A model generated the notes under the pieces. The model did not search any database. It saw only the letters and a list, made by a program, of their open reading frames with translations, and had not been told where the DNA came from. Below are positions 1-8,333 of a stretch of DNA of 64,000 bases, in pieces. The translations under genes were made by a program, and so were the position numbers. The first letter of the stretch is position 1. Each line of letters opens with the position of its first letter. Where the stretch lies: contig NC_015581.1 in NCBI RefSeq assembly GCF_000214825.1, forward strand, positions 496,001 through 560,000. The letters run 5' to 3'. The stretch is from Thiomicrospira cyclica ALM1 (GTDB taxonomy: Bacteria; Pseudomonadota; Gammaproteobacteria; Thiomicrospirales; Thiomicrospiraceae).

Positions 1-2
1 AA

Positions 3-818
3 GCAAACCGACCCGACCTATTAGTTTTGTTGGAACGTCTCGAGCGCACGATACAGCTTGCTGAGCACTTTTATGAGTTACCGACTATTCTGTTTCATCC
101 GGGTAACCTTCTTGACCCTGCGTTTCAGCGAGTTTTACATCCTACCTATCAGCAACAGGCGCTGGCGCTTAAACCCTGGCTAGATAGACATGATGCACGA
201 CAAATTACTTGGTTACAGTGGCACAATGCATCATCGTTATTGTTGCGGCGTCTTAACCATCAGTTAGATAGGGATTTAGCACCGTCACTGGTAGAGTCGA
301 ATTCGCAGCTTAATGATCTGGTGGCGCAACGCTTTGGCCAACAAGAAAGTTTGGCGCGCCAGAATTGGCTGGCACGGATTATTGAGCAACCACTAACTGG
401 CATAGGTCGCAGTCGCCAGGATCAAGCCGTCGTTGTATTTTATGGTCCGATAGAACAAGCCATGTTATTGCGGCCTTTACTAGAATACCATCAACAGGAT
501 ATTCCTATCTTATGGTTGCCCTCAGAGCTTCCTGATCCGAATTTTTTTAACCTAAGTTTGGCGCGATGGCAGGACACGCTCGCATTATTTCCTAGTCATT
601 TTTTGGCCGATTTGTCGCAAAATACAGGGTTGACTTCAGAAGATGGCTTGTTTTTTGCATTAGGAGAGGTGATGGTAGAGCTGATTCGGCGTTCTGCTAA
701 TCCTCTGCCTGATCAGTTTGATACGGTCTATGGGCAAGTAATGGTCAGCGAACGGGGCGAGTTTCATTTAGAGCAGCAGTGGTATCGCCTGCAGAGGGGT
801 TTGGAACCGTCTTACTGA
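3..818 (+). CDS. C-terminal part of a periplasmic-binding-like protein, possibly LpoA family (5' end outside window)
   Basis: The frame is open from the window edge, so the N-terminus is missing. A TTG at 27 is only the first internal start-like codon. The visible part is soluble, with no membrane segment, and has two stretches typical of a type I periplasmic-binding fold. One is a hydrophobic strand VVVFYGP followed by a helix and LLRPLLEY. The other is a C-terminal YGQVMVSERGEF-LEQQWYRLQRG segment. That ending resembles LpoA, the outer-membrane activator of penicillin-binding protein 1A, whose last strand reads like G-LSLD-GR--R-L-WA-F-NG. The resemblance is by eye only. It converges on pfkA with a 15-bp gap. 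An ABC-type solute-binding protein is an alternative. Confidence 0.45.
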   Translation, partial: ANRPDLLVLLERLERTIQLAEHFYELPTILFHPGNLLDPAFQRVLHPTYQQQALALKPWLDRHDARQITWLQWHNASSLLLRRLNHQLDRDLAPSLVESNSQLNDLVAQRFGQQESLARQNWLARIIEQPLTGIGRSRQDQAVVVFYGPIEQAMLLRPLLEYHQQDIPILWLPSELPDPNFFNLSLARWQDTLALFPSHFLADLSQNTGLTSEDGLFFALGEVMVELIRRSANPLPDQFDTVYGQVMVSERGEFHLEQQWYRLQRGLEPSY

Positions 819-833
819 CGTCCGCCAACTACG

Positions 834-2096
834 CTAATTTTTATCCGTTGCAAAGCTGGGCAGGGACTTGGCGATGCGTTTCCAGTTGAGTGGTTGAAGG
901 GCCGGCAATCCTTGGCGCCATATCATGGGCCGTTCGCCCATAACAAGCGGTCTTAAATAAGCCAAGCCAGCATCGGTTATATCCATGCCATCGTCGCTAA
1001 TATAGTCATCAGGTACGCGTAATTCTAATTCAGCGACATCGGCCAGTGGATAGCTTTTAAAGCGCCAAGTAAACGGCTGATCTTGTACTTTTTCGATAAT
1101 CGGTAATACGCCGTGCTCGCCTTGTTGTGCGGCGTGAACAGCTGCCGCACCAGCCTCGTAAGCCATTTGCCAATCTGTCGCAGATACACATAATGCCGAA
1201 GAACGCTGTAAGTAGTCTGGGTTCGCACTGTGTGTTTTTACCTGAAGAGCTTGTTCCACTAGCTGGGCGAGCTTTTGGGCAACACCACCAAATTGGCGAT
1301 AAACTTTCCCGTGCGCATGTTCTTCGCGAGCAACAGACAAACACTGCCCCTCGGTATCACAAAGTCCCTCTGATGCCATGCATACACAATAGCCGTGCTT
1401 ATCAATTAGCTGAGAAACTTTATGTAAGAAGCGTTGTTCATTGAAGGCACGCTCTGCGGGCAAAATAATCAGCGGTAAGTCGGCTATAACATCCTTAACC
1501 AGGCCTGCTGAAAGAGCGAGCCAGCCCACATTGCGCCCCATTGCTTCCATAACAAAAAACTTAGTTGAGCTGGCTGACATCGATTGGATGTCTAGCGTTG
1601 CTTGTAGAAAGTGACTGGCAAGGAATTTGGCGGCACTGCCAAAGCCGGGGCTGCAGTAGCTCATGGCTAGATCGTTATCTATAGTTTTTGCTACGCCAAT
1701 ACAGCGAAGTGGATAACCTTTCGACTGGCAATAGTCAGCGACTTTTTGTGCGGTCAGCATGGATCCATTGCCGCCGTTGTAAAAAAATGTGCCAATATCG
1801 TAATAGCTAAAAATTTGCAGTAGGCGTTCGTATTGATCGGGACGTTTTTCTAGCGTATCCAAATCAAAGCGACAGGCTTGAAATGCACCGCCAGGTAGAC
1901 ACTTAAGACGTTCTAGTTCGGCATCGTTTATTTGAGTTAAATCGACCAACTCTTCATCTAATAAACCTTGAATGCCATTGATCGCCGCATAGATGCGTGG
2001 CGTATTGTATTGGCGTAAGGTTTCGATAACGCCCGCCGCGCTGACATTTATGACGGCAGTCACGCCACCGGCTTGGGCGTAAAGGGCATTGTGCAT
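834..2096 (-). CDS. pfkA: 6-phosphofructokinase (group III type, phosphoryl donor uncertain)
   Basis: Phosphorylates fructose 6-phosphate to fructose 1,6-bisphosphate in glycolysis, or runs in reverse if PPi is the donor. 420 aa from the ATG at 2096, which has AAGGA six bases upstream; a TTG six bases earlier is too close to that site. Family motifs in order: AQAGGVTAVIN near the N-terminus (donor loop), GGNGS near residue 108, KTIDND near 140 with the catalytic Asp, and MEAMGRNVGW near 185. Lys in KTIDND is the residue typical of PPi-dependent and group III enzymes. The GGNGS loop carries Gly where most PPi enzymes have Asp, so the donor cannot be assigned. It is followed by rnd upstream on the same strand (16-bp gap), a likely co-transcript. 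Confidence 0.88.
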   Translation of the reverse strand: MHNALYAQAGGVTAVINVSAAGVIETLRQYNTPRIYAAINGIQGLLDEELVDLTQINDAELERLKCLPGGAFQACRFDLDTLEKRPDQYERLLQIFSYYDIGTFFYNGGNGSMLTAQKVADYCQSKGYPLRCIGVAKTIDNDLAMSYCSPGFGSAAKFLASHFLQATLDIQSMSASSTKFFVMEAMGRNVGWLALSAGLVKDVIADLPLIILPAERAFNEQRFLHKVSQLIDKHGYCVCMASEGLCDTEGQCLSVAREEHAHGKVYRQFGGVAQKLAQLVEQALQVKTHSANPDYLQRSSALCVSATDWQMAYEAGAAAVHAAQQGEHGVLPIIEKVQDQPFTWRFKSYPLADVAELELRVPDDYISDDGMDITDAGLAYLRPLVMGERPMIWRQGLPALQPLNWKRIAKSLPSFATDKN

Positions 2097-2112
2097 AAGC
2101 AATCCTTTTCGT

Positions 2113-3279
2113 TTATGGATTAGGGTTGGTTAATAGAAGTTTAGGGTGAAGGGGCTGAGTTTTATTATCAATTCGTAAATGGAGCTGCCCTTGCATAAAT
2201 TGCTGAAGCATTTTCCCAAGTATTAAATACCGCCAGCCCTGATTCAGTTGTGAGGGTTGGTTTAGCAACAGCGCGGTTAATTCCTGTTTATTGGCCAGGT
2301 TGGGTAGATGAATCCCTTGCTCTTGCGCGACCTGTTGACTAATGGCCTGCAAAATAGCCAGTAGGGTTTGTTGTTCTGATGTTAAAGGTTTTTGAGGTGC
2401 AAGGCTTGGCCAGGTGTCTGGGTTTTGAAGAGTGTTATCGACAATTTGGATAAGGCTTTCACCATGGTGACGGATCAGCTCACCATCAAATTGGTTCAAT
2501 TTATACAGATCCTGTACTTCGCGAACGGGGCGCTTGGCCAACTGGAGAATCGCATCATCAGAGATAATCCATTTGCGTGGTTGATTGCTCGATACGGCTT
2601 GCGTTTCCCGCCAAGCAGTTATGTGTTTTAGTAAGGCACTTTGTTTCGGTGATAAACCGGACGAAAATTTAATGCGTAACCAGGCTTGATCCGGGTTAAT
2701 CCGATAGAGTTCGGGGTTGCTTATCGCATCAAAGTCGGCTTCTAGGGCTTGACGCTGAGTGGGTGAGAGTTGCCGAATAATTTTGGGATAGGCTTGTGCC
2801 AAAAACCAAACATCTGCCGCCGCATAGGCTAATTGTTCTGGGTTTAGGGGACGGTCTAACCAGGGTGTTCTGGCCTGGTCCTTGTTCAGTTTTTCTTGGC
2901 AGAGCTCTTCAACGAGTCGTGCATAGCCTACTTGATCACCAAGACCTAAAAAAACACCAGCGAGCTGGGTATCGAAAATGGGTGATGGCATCCGATCAGC
3001 TTGTTGATATAACACTTCAAGATCTTGGCGCGCGGCATGGAAAACTTTCAGAATGGTTTGATTGGCCAACAGTGCCCATAGATTGTCTAAATTACTAATC
3101 GATAAAGGATCAATTAAGTAAACATCAAGAGTGGGAGTGGCAATTTGTACCATCGCCAGCTGCGCAAAAAAAGTATCTTGACGCATAAACTCGGTATCCA
3201 CAGCAAGCCATTTGTGCTGTTGTAGTTGGTTGCAAAGGCTATTAAGGCCTTGGTCATCAGTAATGAGCTGGAAATTCAT
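2113..3279 (-). CDS. rnd: Ribonuclease D
   Basis: A 3'-5' exoribonuclease of the DEDD family that trims tRNA 3' ends and other structured RNAs in the cytoplasm. 388 aa, close to the E. coli length. The exonuclease domain shows all four acidic positions: VDTEF near residue 27 (D and E), the HAARQDLEVL block near 80 (D), FDTQLAG near 102, and the Y-x3-D motif YAAADVWFL near 153 (D). C-terminal to this are two HRDC-like helical regions, the first around residues 210-290. The ATG at 3279 is the first in frame. It sits just upstream of pfkA on the same strand. The 212-bp gap to the next gene contains an AT-rich stretch with promoter-like TATAAC but no clear -35. Confidence 0.93.
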   Translation of the reverse strand: MNFQLITDDQGLNSLCNQLQQHKWLAVDTEFMRQDTFFAQLAMVQIATPTLDVYLIDPLSISNLDNLWALLANQTILKVFHAARQDLEVLYQQADRMPSPIFDTQLAGVFLGLGDQVGYARLVEELCQEKLNKDQARTPWLDRPLNPEQLAYAAADVWFLAQAYPKIIRQLSPTQRQALEADFDAISNPELYRINPDQAWLRIKFSSGLSPKQSALLKHITAWRETQAVSSNQPRKWIISDDAILQLAKRPVREVQDLYKLNQFDGELIRHHGESLIQIVDNTLQNPDTWPSLAPQKPLTSEQQTLLAILQAISQQVAQEQGIHLPNLANKQELTALLLNQPSQLNQGWRYLILGKMLQQFMQGQLHLRIDNKTQPLHPKLLLTNPNP

Positions 3280-3491
3280 TCGTGTTCTTTTTTAAATATT
3301 ATGAAATGATTCTATCAACTTTAGTTATATAAACCTAAGAATTATCTATTATAAGTTTTGCATCATTATTTGCTATTGTATAACTGTGGTAGAACTTTAT
3401 ACCCCTCAATCTACATCGCTAAAAAGCTTGTTGTATAGGGTTTTTCAGAGGGTTGTATTTGTGATTTACAAAATCGACAAAGGAGGCAATC

Positions 3492-4337
3492 ATGTCTGGT
3501 CATACTCAAACTTATGGACATCTATCTACTGACGAACATGTCCATGATCATGTCACCGAACAAGGTGAACATATCATTTCTACTGATGCTAAGGTGTCTG
3601 ATATTGGGCGTTGGCTAAAACGCGGCTGGCAAGATATGGCAGAAATGCCAGGAATATCATTTTTCTATGGCGCTATTATGGCACTATCGGTCGTACTTGT
3701 TTATTTTTCTTTCCGTAATAATCCGATTCACATGTTTACGATTGCAACGGTATTTGTGATGCTGTCACCTTTCCTTGCAACCGGTTTATATTATGCTGCT
3801 AAACAATTGGAGGAAGGTAACAAACCCAAGTTACTAGATTCCATGGTGTCGTGGAAGTCAAATGCGGGTGATATTGGATTCTACGCCGCCGTGTTAGGCG
3901 TTATTACCGCAGCTTGGGCTATCTTTACTCCACTTCTTGCCGCGATCGTTGCACAGTCGCATGGCTTGTTAATTGTTGACCCATCATTGGGCCTCATGGG
4001 GTTTGTATTATCTGAAGCTGGCGTAAAATTCATGGCATATTTTGTGGTTTTGGCTGTTGCGCTAACCGCATTTGTTTTCACTATTAGTGTAGTTACTATT
4101 CCGCTGTTGATGAAAGATAAAAACATTGGTGCGGTACAGGCAATGATTCTTAGCTTCCAAATCTCAATGGAAAATAAATTTGTGATGGCGGTATGGGCAT
4201 CGGTTATTGCTGTGCTAATTGCAATAGCTATTTTTTCACTAGGTTTGGGGATGTTAATTGTCATGCCACTTTTAGGCTACGCTAGTTGGCATGCTTTTAC
4301 CGATCTCGTGAAAATAGTACCTGCCTCGCAAGAATAA
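3492..4337 (+). CDS. DUF2189 integral membrane protein
   Basis: Function unknown. 281 aa with a His-rich hydrophilic N-terminus of about 40 residues (HTQTYGH, EHVHDHV) followed by about six hydrophobic segments. These are at roughly residues 58-75, 80-100, 128-155, 165-200 (split) and 225-265. The order IGRWLKRGWQDM - P-S-FYG at residues 36-60 is the hallmark of the DUF2189 family, in which the protein is often found near respiratory oxidase genes; none is next to it here. AAAGGAGG lies 6 bases upstream of the ATG, an unusually strong ribosome-binding site. A clear intrinsic terminator follows at 4361, so it is probably transcribed alone. Confidence 0.8.
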   Translation: MSGHTQTYGHLSTDEHVHDHVTEQGEHIISTDAKVSDIGRWLKRGWQDMAEMPGISFFYGAIMALSVVLVYFSFRNNPIHMFTIATVFVMLSPFLATGLYYAAKQLEEGNKPKLLDSMVSWKSNAGDIGFYAAVLGVITAAWAIFTPLLAAIVAQSHGLLIVDPSLGLMGFVLSEAGVKFMAYFVVLAVALTAFVFTISVVTIPLLMKDKNIGAVQAMILSFQISMENKFVMAVWASVIAVLIAIAIFSLGLGMLIVMPLLGYASWHAFTDLVKIVPASQE

Positions 4338-4360
4338 TAAAATCACTCTCCATTATTTAA

Positions 4361-4386
4361 CTCAGCCTTGTGCTGAGTTTTTTTAT
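4361..4386 (+). terminator. Intrinsic terminator of the DUF2189 gene
   Basis: A perfect 7-bp stem ACTCAGC / GCTGAGT around the 5-base loop CTTGT is followed directly by a run of seven Ts. It lies 23 bp after the stop codon of the DUF2189 gene. It isolates that gene from mpl, which begins 48 bp further on behind its own TATAAT at 4407-4412. Confidence 0.9.
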
Positions 4387-4433
4387 TTAGGAAGCCCTCA
4401 ACCGTTATAATGTTTGGACAATGAGGAGTAGCT

Positions 4434-5837
4434 ATGCGCGTTCATATTTTAGGTATTGCGGGAACATTTATGGGCGGTGTTGCGCAATTAGCGCAGGCGC
4501 TGGGACATGAGGTAAGCGGTTCAGATAAAGCTATTTATCCCCCTATGAGTGATCAGTTGTCAGCAGCAGGCATTAGGGTAATGGATTTAGATGATCTCAG
4601 TTTTCTAGATCAAGATGTTGATCTTGTTGTTATTGGTAATGCGATGACCCGAGGCATGCTGGCGGTAGAGGCAACTCTTAATCGACACCAGGCGTATTGT
4701 TCGGGACCCGAGTGGTTATCCAGATATTTATTAAAGGACCGTTGGGTGCTGGGTGTGGCCGGAACTCATGGCAAAACAAGTACTTCAGCGATGTTGGCGT
4801 GGATTTTAGAGTCAGCAGGCCTGGCGCCAGGTTTTTTGATTGGTGGTGTACCAGAAAATTTTGGCCAGTCTGCTCGTTTAGGTTCAGCACCTTTTTTTGT
4901 TGTTGAGGCTGATGAATACGATACGGCGTTTTTTGATAAACGCTCAAAATTCGTCCATTATCATCCTAGAACACTTGTATTGAATAATTTGGAATTTGAT
5001 CATGCTGACATTTTTAGTGATTTGGCGGCCATTCAAACGCAGTTCCATCACTTGATTCGAACCGTACCTAGTAATGGTCTAGTAGTGATGCCTGCTGATG
5101 AACCTGCGTTGGACACGGTGCTTGATCGAGGCTGTTGGACACAGGTCTGTCGTCATAGTTCTTTGCAATCTACCCCCAATGCACATTGGCATTATGTTCT
5201 TATTGAGCCAGATGCGAGTGTATTTGAAGTCTGGTTTAAGGAGCGTCTGCAAGGAGTAGTGCGTTGGTCGCTTAGCGGTGAACATAATGCGCGTAATGGC
5301 ATGAGTGCTATTGTCGCTGCTCAGCATGCAGGCGTTCCAGTTGCGCAAGCGATTGAGGCTTTAGCCGGCTTTAAAGGGGTTAAACGCCGAATGACGCACC
5401 TTGCAAGTATGGCAGATATCAATTTATACGATGATTTTGCTCATCATCCAACGGCCATCGCTACGACCTTAGTTGGGCAGAAAGCTAAAATAACGGCCGC
5501 GCCATCACCGCGGCGATTGGTGGCGGTCTGTGAGCCGCGTTCTAATACGATGCGAATGGGTGTATTCAGTGAGCAGTTGGTATCCGCATTTGATGCGGCC
5601 GATAAGGTTATGCTGTATATCGACCCGAAATGGGGCTGGGATCTGCCTGAGTCAGCTCGTTTTAAACGTCATATTCAAATATTTTCAAGTTACGAAGCCC
5701 TTTATGACGGATTAATGTCTCAGCTTAAAAAGGGCGATGACGTGGTCTTTATGAGCAACGGGAGTTTTGCCGGATTGCCAACTAAGGTTACCAAAGGTCT
5801 AAAACAGACCATGAAAGAACTTGGTGTTGTACATTAA
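4434..5837 (+). CDS. mpl: UDP-N-acetylmuramate:L-alanyl-gamma-D-glutamyl-meso-diaminopimelate ligase
   Basis: Recycles cell-wall peptides by joining the tripeptide L-Ala-gamma-D-Glu-mDAP to UDP-MurNAc in the cytoplasm. 467 aa, a normal Mpl length, with the three Mur-ligase domains in order. The N-terminal Rossmann motif is HILGIAGTFMGG. The ATP P-loop is GVAGTHGKTSTSAM near residue 107. The centre has VVEADEYDTAFFDKRSKF and LNNLEFDHADIF, and the C-terminal domain starts near FAHHPTAI. IAGTFM and the DEYDTAFFDKRSKF block are typical of Mpl rather than MurC. ATG with GAGGAG 6 bases upstream. DUF1840 follows after 22 bp and is probably in the same transcript. Confidence 0.95.
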   Translation: MRVHILGIAGTFMGGVAQLAQALGHEVSGSDKAIYPPMSDQLSAAGIRVMDLDDLSFLDQDVDLVVIGNAMTRGMLAVEATLNRHQAYCSGPEWLSRYLLKDRWVLGVAGTHGKTSTSAMLAWILESAGLAPGFLIGGVPENFGQSARLGSAPFFVVEADEYDTAFFDKRSKFVHYHPRTLVLNNLEFDHADIFSDLAAIQTQFHHLIRTVPSNGLVVMPADEPALDTVLDRGCWTQVCRHSSLQSTPNAHWHYVLIEPDASVFEVWFKERLQGVVRWSLSGEHNARNGMSAIVAAQHAGVPVAQAIEALAGFKGVKRRMTHLASMADINLYDDFAHHPTAIATTLVGQKAKITAAPSPRRLVAVCEPRSNTMRMGVFSEQLVSAFDAADKVMLYIDPKWGWDLPESARFKRHIQIFSSYEALYDGLMSQLKKGDDVVFMSNGSFAGLPTKVTKGLKQTMKELGVVH

Positions 5838-5859
5838 AATTTATCAAGAGTAATTACAG

Positions 5860-6153
5860 ATGATTGTATTTCGTACTTCACACCACGCCGATGTCAAGAT
5901 GTTTGATGACTTAGCTAAGTTTGCCATTAATAAAATGGGTGCAAGTGACGCACTGCCAAGCGCTTTGTCAGGTGAACTGCTTGCTGAGAGTTGCGAAAAA
6001 CTAAGACTAGCCCGTGAGCAGGCGCAAAAAACGGCCGCAACTTGGGGAGAAGATGGTGTGGCTTTGGCGGTTCGATTAGCGCCTTTAGAAGCCTTGCTTG
6101 CTTATGCGGTTGCTAGTAACCAATCAGTGATGTGGGAGAGCACAGCTTGGTAA
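5860..6153 (+). CDS. DUF1840 domain protein
   Basis: A 97-aa soluble protein of unknown function, with IVFRTSHHADVKMFDDLA at its start as in the DUF1840 family. The second half is helical and rich in Ala, Glu and Leu. There are no catalytic motifs or signal peptide. It lies 22 bp after mpl, and its last codons overlap the probable TTG start of the TonB receptor gene. The three genes may therefore share a transcript, although the functions have no obvious link. Confidence 0.75.
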   Translation: MIVFRTSHHADVKMFDDLAKFAINKMGASDALPSALSGELLAESCEKLRLAREQAQKTAATWGEDGVALAVRLAPLEALLAYAVASNQSVMWESTAW

Positions 6154-8333
6154 AAGGTGTAAAAATAAACAGTGTTCTAATGGCACTGAGCCTCGCGGGA
6201 TTCGTTAATCCAACGAGTTGGGCTTTCGGTGATGAAGCCGCCGCCTTAGCCGAGTGGCAGGCGTTTTTAAATCAGCAAACCGAACTCGTTACCCGAACTA
6301 AGCTGAATGCTGATTATGTTCCGGGGTCAATAACGGTATTGCATGGCGAAACCTTGGTGATGAATGGTGCTCGCATCCTTGCTGACGCTTTGGCACTGGC
6401 GCCTAATTTTGATATGCAAATTAATCTGTTGGGACAGCGTGTCATAGTCATGCGTGGTGTGGGTGCGGCTTTTTCGAATTCCAGCGTGAAGGTGATGCTG
6501 GACGGGGTTAATACGGTGCACGCCAGCCAGGGGTTTGCGCAAACTTTGTTACATATGCCCATTGAGCAGATTGAGCGTATCGAGATTATTCGCGGTGCCG
6601 CGACGGTAGTGCACGGTGATGATGCGGTTGCCGGGGTAATTAACATCATTACACATGATAGTGCGCAAGCGCATTTAGCAACGGGCTCGAAGGGTTATCG
6701 TTCAGCGAGCATCACTCAAGGCAGCGAGTTTGGCAGTGGGCGTTTGCGGTTAAATTTGAGTGCATGGGGGCATGGGGCAACCGGTGTGCGAGCAGAAGGT
6801 GATGCGGTGACGGTATCTGGTTTTGAGCAATACTCTTCGGCACCAGGACGAGTCAATAACCAACGCGCTTTTGAGCAGCTTCAACTGGGTTGGCATAATG
6901 AAACAACCCAGCTAAACTTTGCCTATAATCGCTTGCGTACCGGTGATTTTTATGGCGTGATTGAGTTTTTACCGCCAAGTAGTGATCGCTATGCGCAGAA
7001 TTATGAAGATTATTTGATACGTTTAAACCACGAAGAATCAGTAACACCCAATCTAAGAAGTGTGACGCAATTGTCGCTTGGGCAGCTGAGTTACGAATTG
7101 GATACGCTTTATGTGCCAAAAACTTTTATTGGTACTGACTTTGACGACGCGTCAGCTCGAGGTTTTAGTGATTTCATTTATCGCCAAACCTATTTAAACC
7201 AAGTCCGTGAACAGCAAGTTCAACTGGAGCAACAGTTTGTTTATGATGTGAGTGATACGCATCGTTTGTTGTTAGGTTTTGACGTTCGTTGGGTTGAAAT
7301 CACCCATGCCAATGCGAAGGGTATTCAGAATAAAGATCAAGATGCCCATGAAAATGTTAGAGCTCGCCTTGGTTCAACAGGCGATAGGCATTATCGCCTA
7401 GCAATGTTTTTGCAAGATGAGTGGCGTATTTCACCAACCTTTACACTAACTTCAGGGCTGCGCTTGCAACAGCAGTGGCTGAACTATACTGATCGTTCAA
7501 AGGATAATGACAAGATGACCAACCCCTGGCAGGAGTTAGAGGTTAGACAGGTCACCCCAAAGTTGGCTGCCGTTTGGCAAGTCGCACCCAGTCATATTTT
7601 AAAAGCACAGTTTAGTCAAAGTCATGTGACACCACCGATTGGCCAAGTTACCTATGTCGGTAATTTAGCTAATACGGCGATTCGGCCAGAGGCGGCTAAA
7701 ACAGATCATTATGAACTGGGTTATATTTATGCTGGTCCTGTTCATACACAGCGGATAACCTTTTATCATTCCGAGTTTGATCAGTTGACCCATGGTACCA
7801 ATTATTTTCATTACTTCAGACCTTTAAGCGCAAGTGGTTTTGGCCAGGAGGATTATCCAGGTATGAGACAAATTCGGGCGAGGGGCATTGAGTGGGATAG
7901 TGACTTCCGCTTTGGCTATCGTTGGCGAGGTTTTGCGAGTGTCAGTTTTAATCACACGGATGATTTAGCAGGCAACGCCGTGGTGGGTTCAAGACCATAC
8001 CTTGGCAACTTAGGTTTGGATTATCGACTTAGTGATGCGATTCACTTAGCAGGCAATGTGTCTTATGGCGGAGCGATGGCAATAGAGCCTTATGATGATC
8101 GTGAACGTTTTGCAAGCTATTGGGTATGGAATTTAGCCGCAAATTATAATTTACCGAAAACAGGCTGGCGGGCACGTTTTGTGGTGAACAACCTAACAGA
8201 TGTGGCGGTCGCCAGCCCTTCGCCGATTAATATTGACTTGAGCGGTTTAGCAGAAAAACCAACCGCACCTTATGCGGCTGGTTATTTAAGCCCTGGCCGC
8301 CAATTTACTTTGAGTTTGGACTATCAGTTTTAA
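6147..8333 (+). CDS. TonB-dependent outer-membrane receptor
   Basis: Imports a scarce substrate such as a siderophore, haem or cobalamin across the outer membrane using TonB energy; the substrate is not evident. 728 aa from TTG at 6147, chosen because GGGAG precedes it by about 8 bases and the product then begins with a signal peptide (VKGVKINSVLMALSLAGF, cleavage near SWAFG). An upstream GTG at 6132 has no ribosome-binding site. Plug-domain landmarks are VMRGVGAAFSNSSV, VMLDGVNT, PIEQIERIEIIRGAATVVHG and AGVINIIT, within residues 40-170. The C-terminus is a long beta-barrel ending in FTLSLDYQF, with the terminal Phe needed for insertion by BAM. The 3' end overlaps the convergent ubiB gene by 29 bp. 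Confidence 0.9.
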   Translation: MVKGVKINSVLMALSLAGFVNPTSWAFGDEAAALAEWQAFLNQQTELVTRTKLNADYVPGSITVLHGETLVMNGARILADALALAPNFDMQINLLGQRVIVMRGVGAAFSNSSVKVMLDGVNTVHASQGFAQTLLHMPIEQIERIEIIRGAATVVHGDDAVAGVINIITHDSAQAHLATGSKGYRSASITQGSEFGSGRLRLNLSAWGHGATGVRAEGDAVTVSGFEQYSSAPGRVNNQRAFEQLQLGWHNETTQLNFAYNRLRTGDFYGVIEFLPPSSDRYAQNYEDYLIRLNHEESVTPNLRSVTQLSLGQLSYELDTLYVPKTFIGTDFDDASARGFSDFIYRQTYLNQVREQQVQLEQQFVYDVSDTHRLLLGFDVRWVEITHANAKGIQNKDQDAHENVRARLGSTGDRHYRLAMFLQDEWRISPTFTLTSGLRLQQQWLNYTDRSKDNDKMTNPWQELEVRQVTPKLAAVWQVAPSHILKAQFSQSHVTPPIGQVTYVGNLANTAIRPEAAKTDHYELGYIYAGPVHTQRITFYHSEFDQLTHGTNYFHYFRPLSASGFGQEDYPGMRQIRARGIEWDSDFRFGYRWRGFASVSFNHTDDLAGNAVVGSRPYLGNLGLDYRLSDAIHLAGNVSYGGAMAIEPYDDRERFASYWVWNLAANYNLPKTGWRARFVVNNLTDVAVASPSPINIDLSGLAEKPTAPYAAGYLSPGRQFTLSLDYQF

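Noticed and set aside
3881-4264. A 127-codon frame antisense to the DUF2189 gene
   Set aside because: Shadow of the hydrophobic coding region on the plus strand; no independent start or domain.
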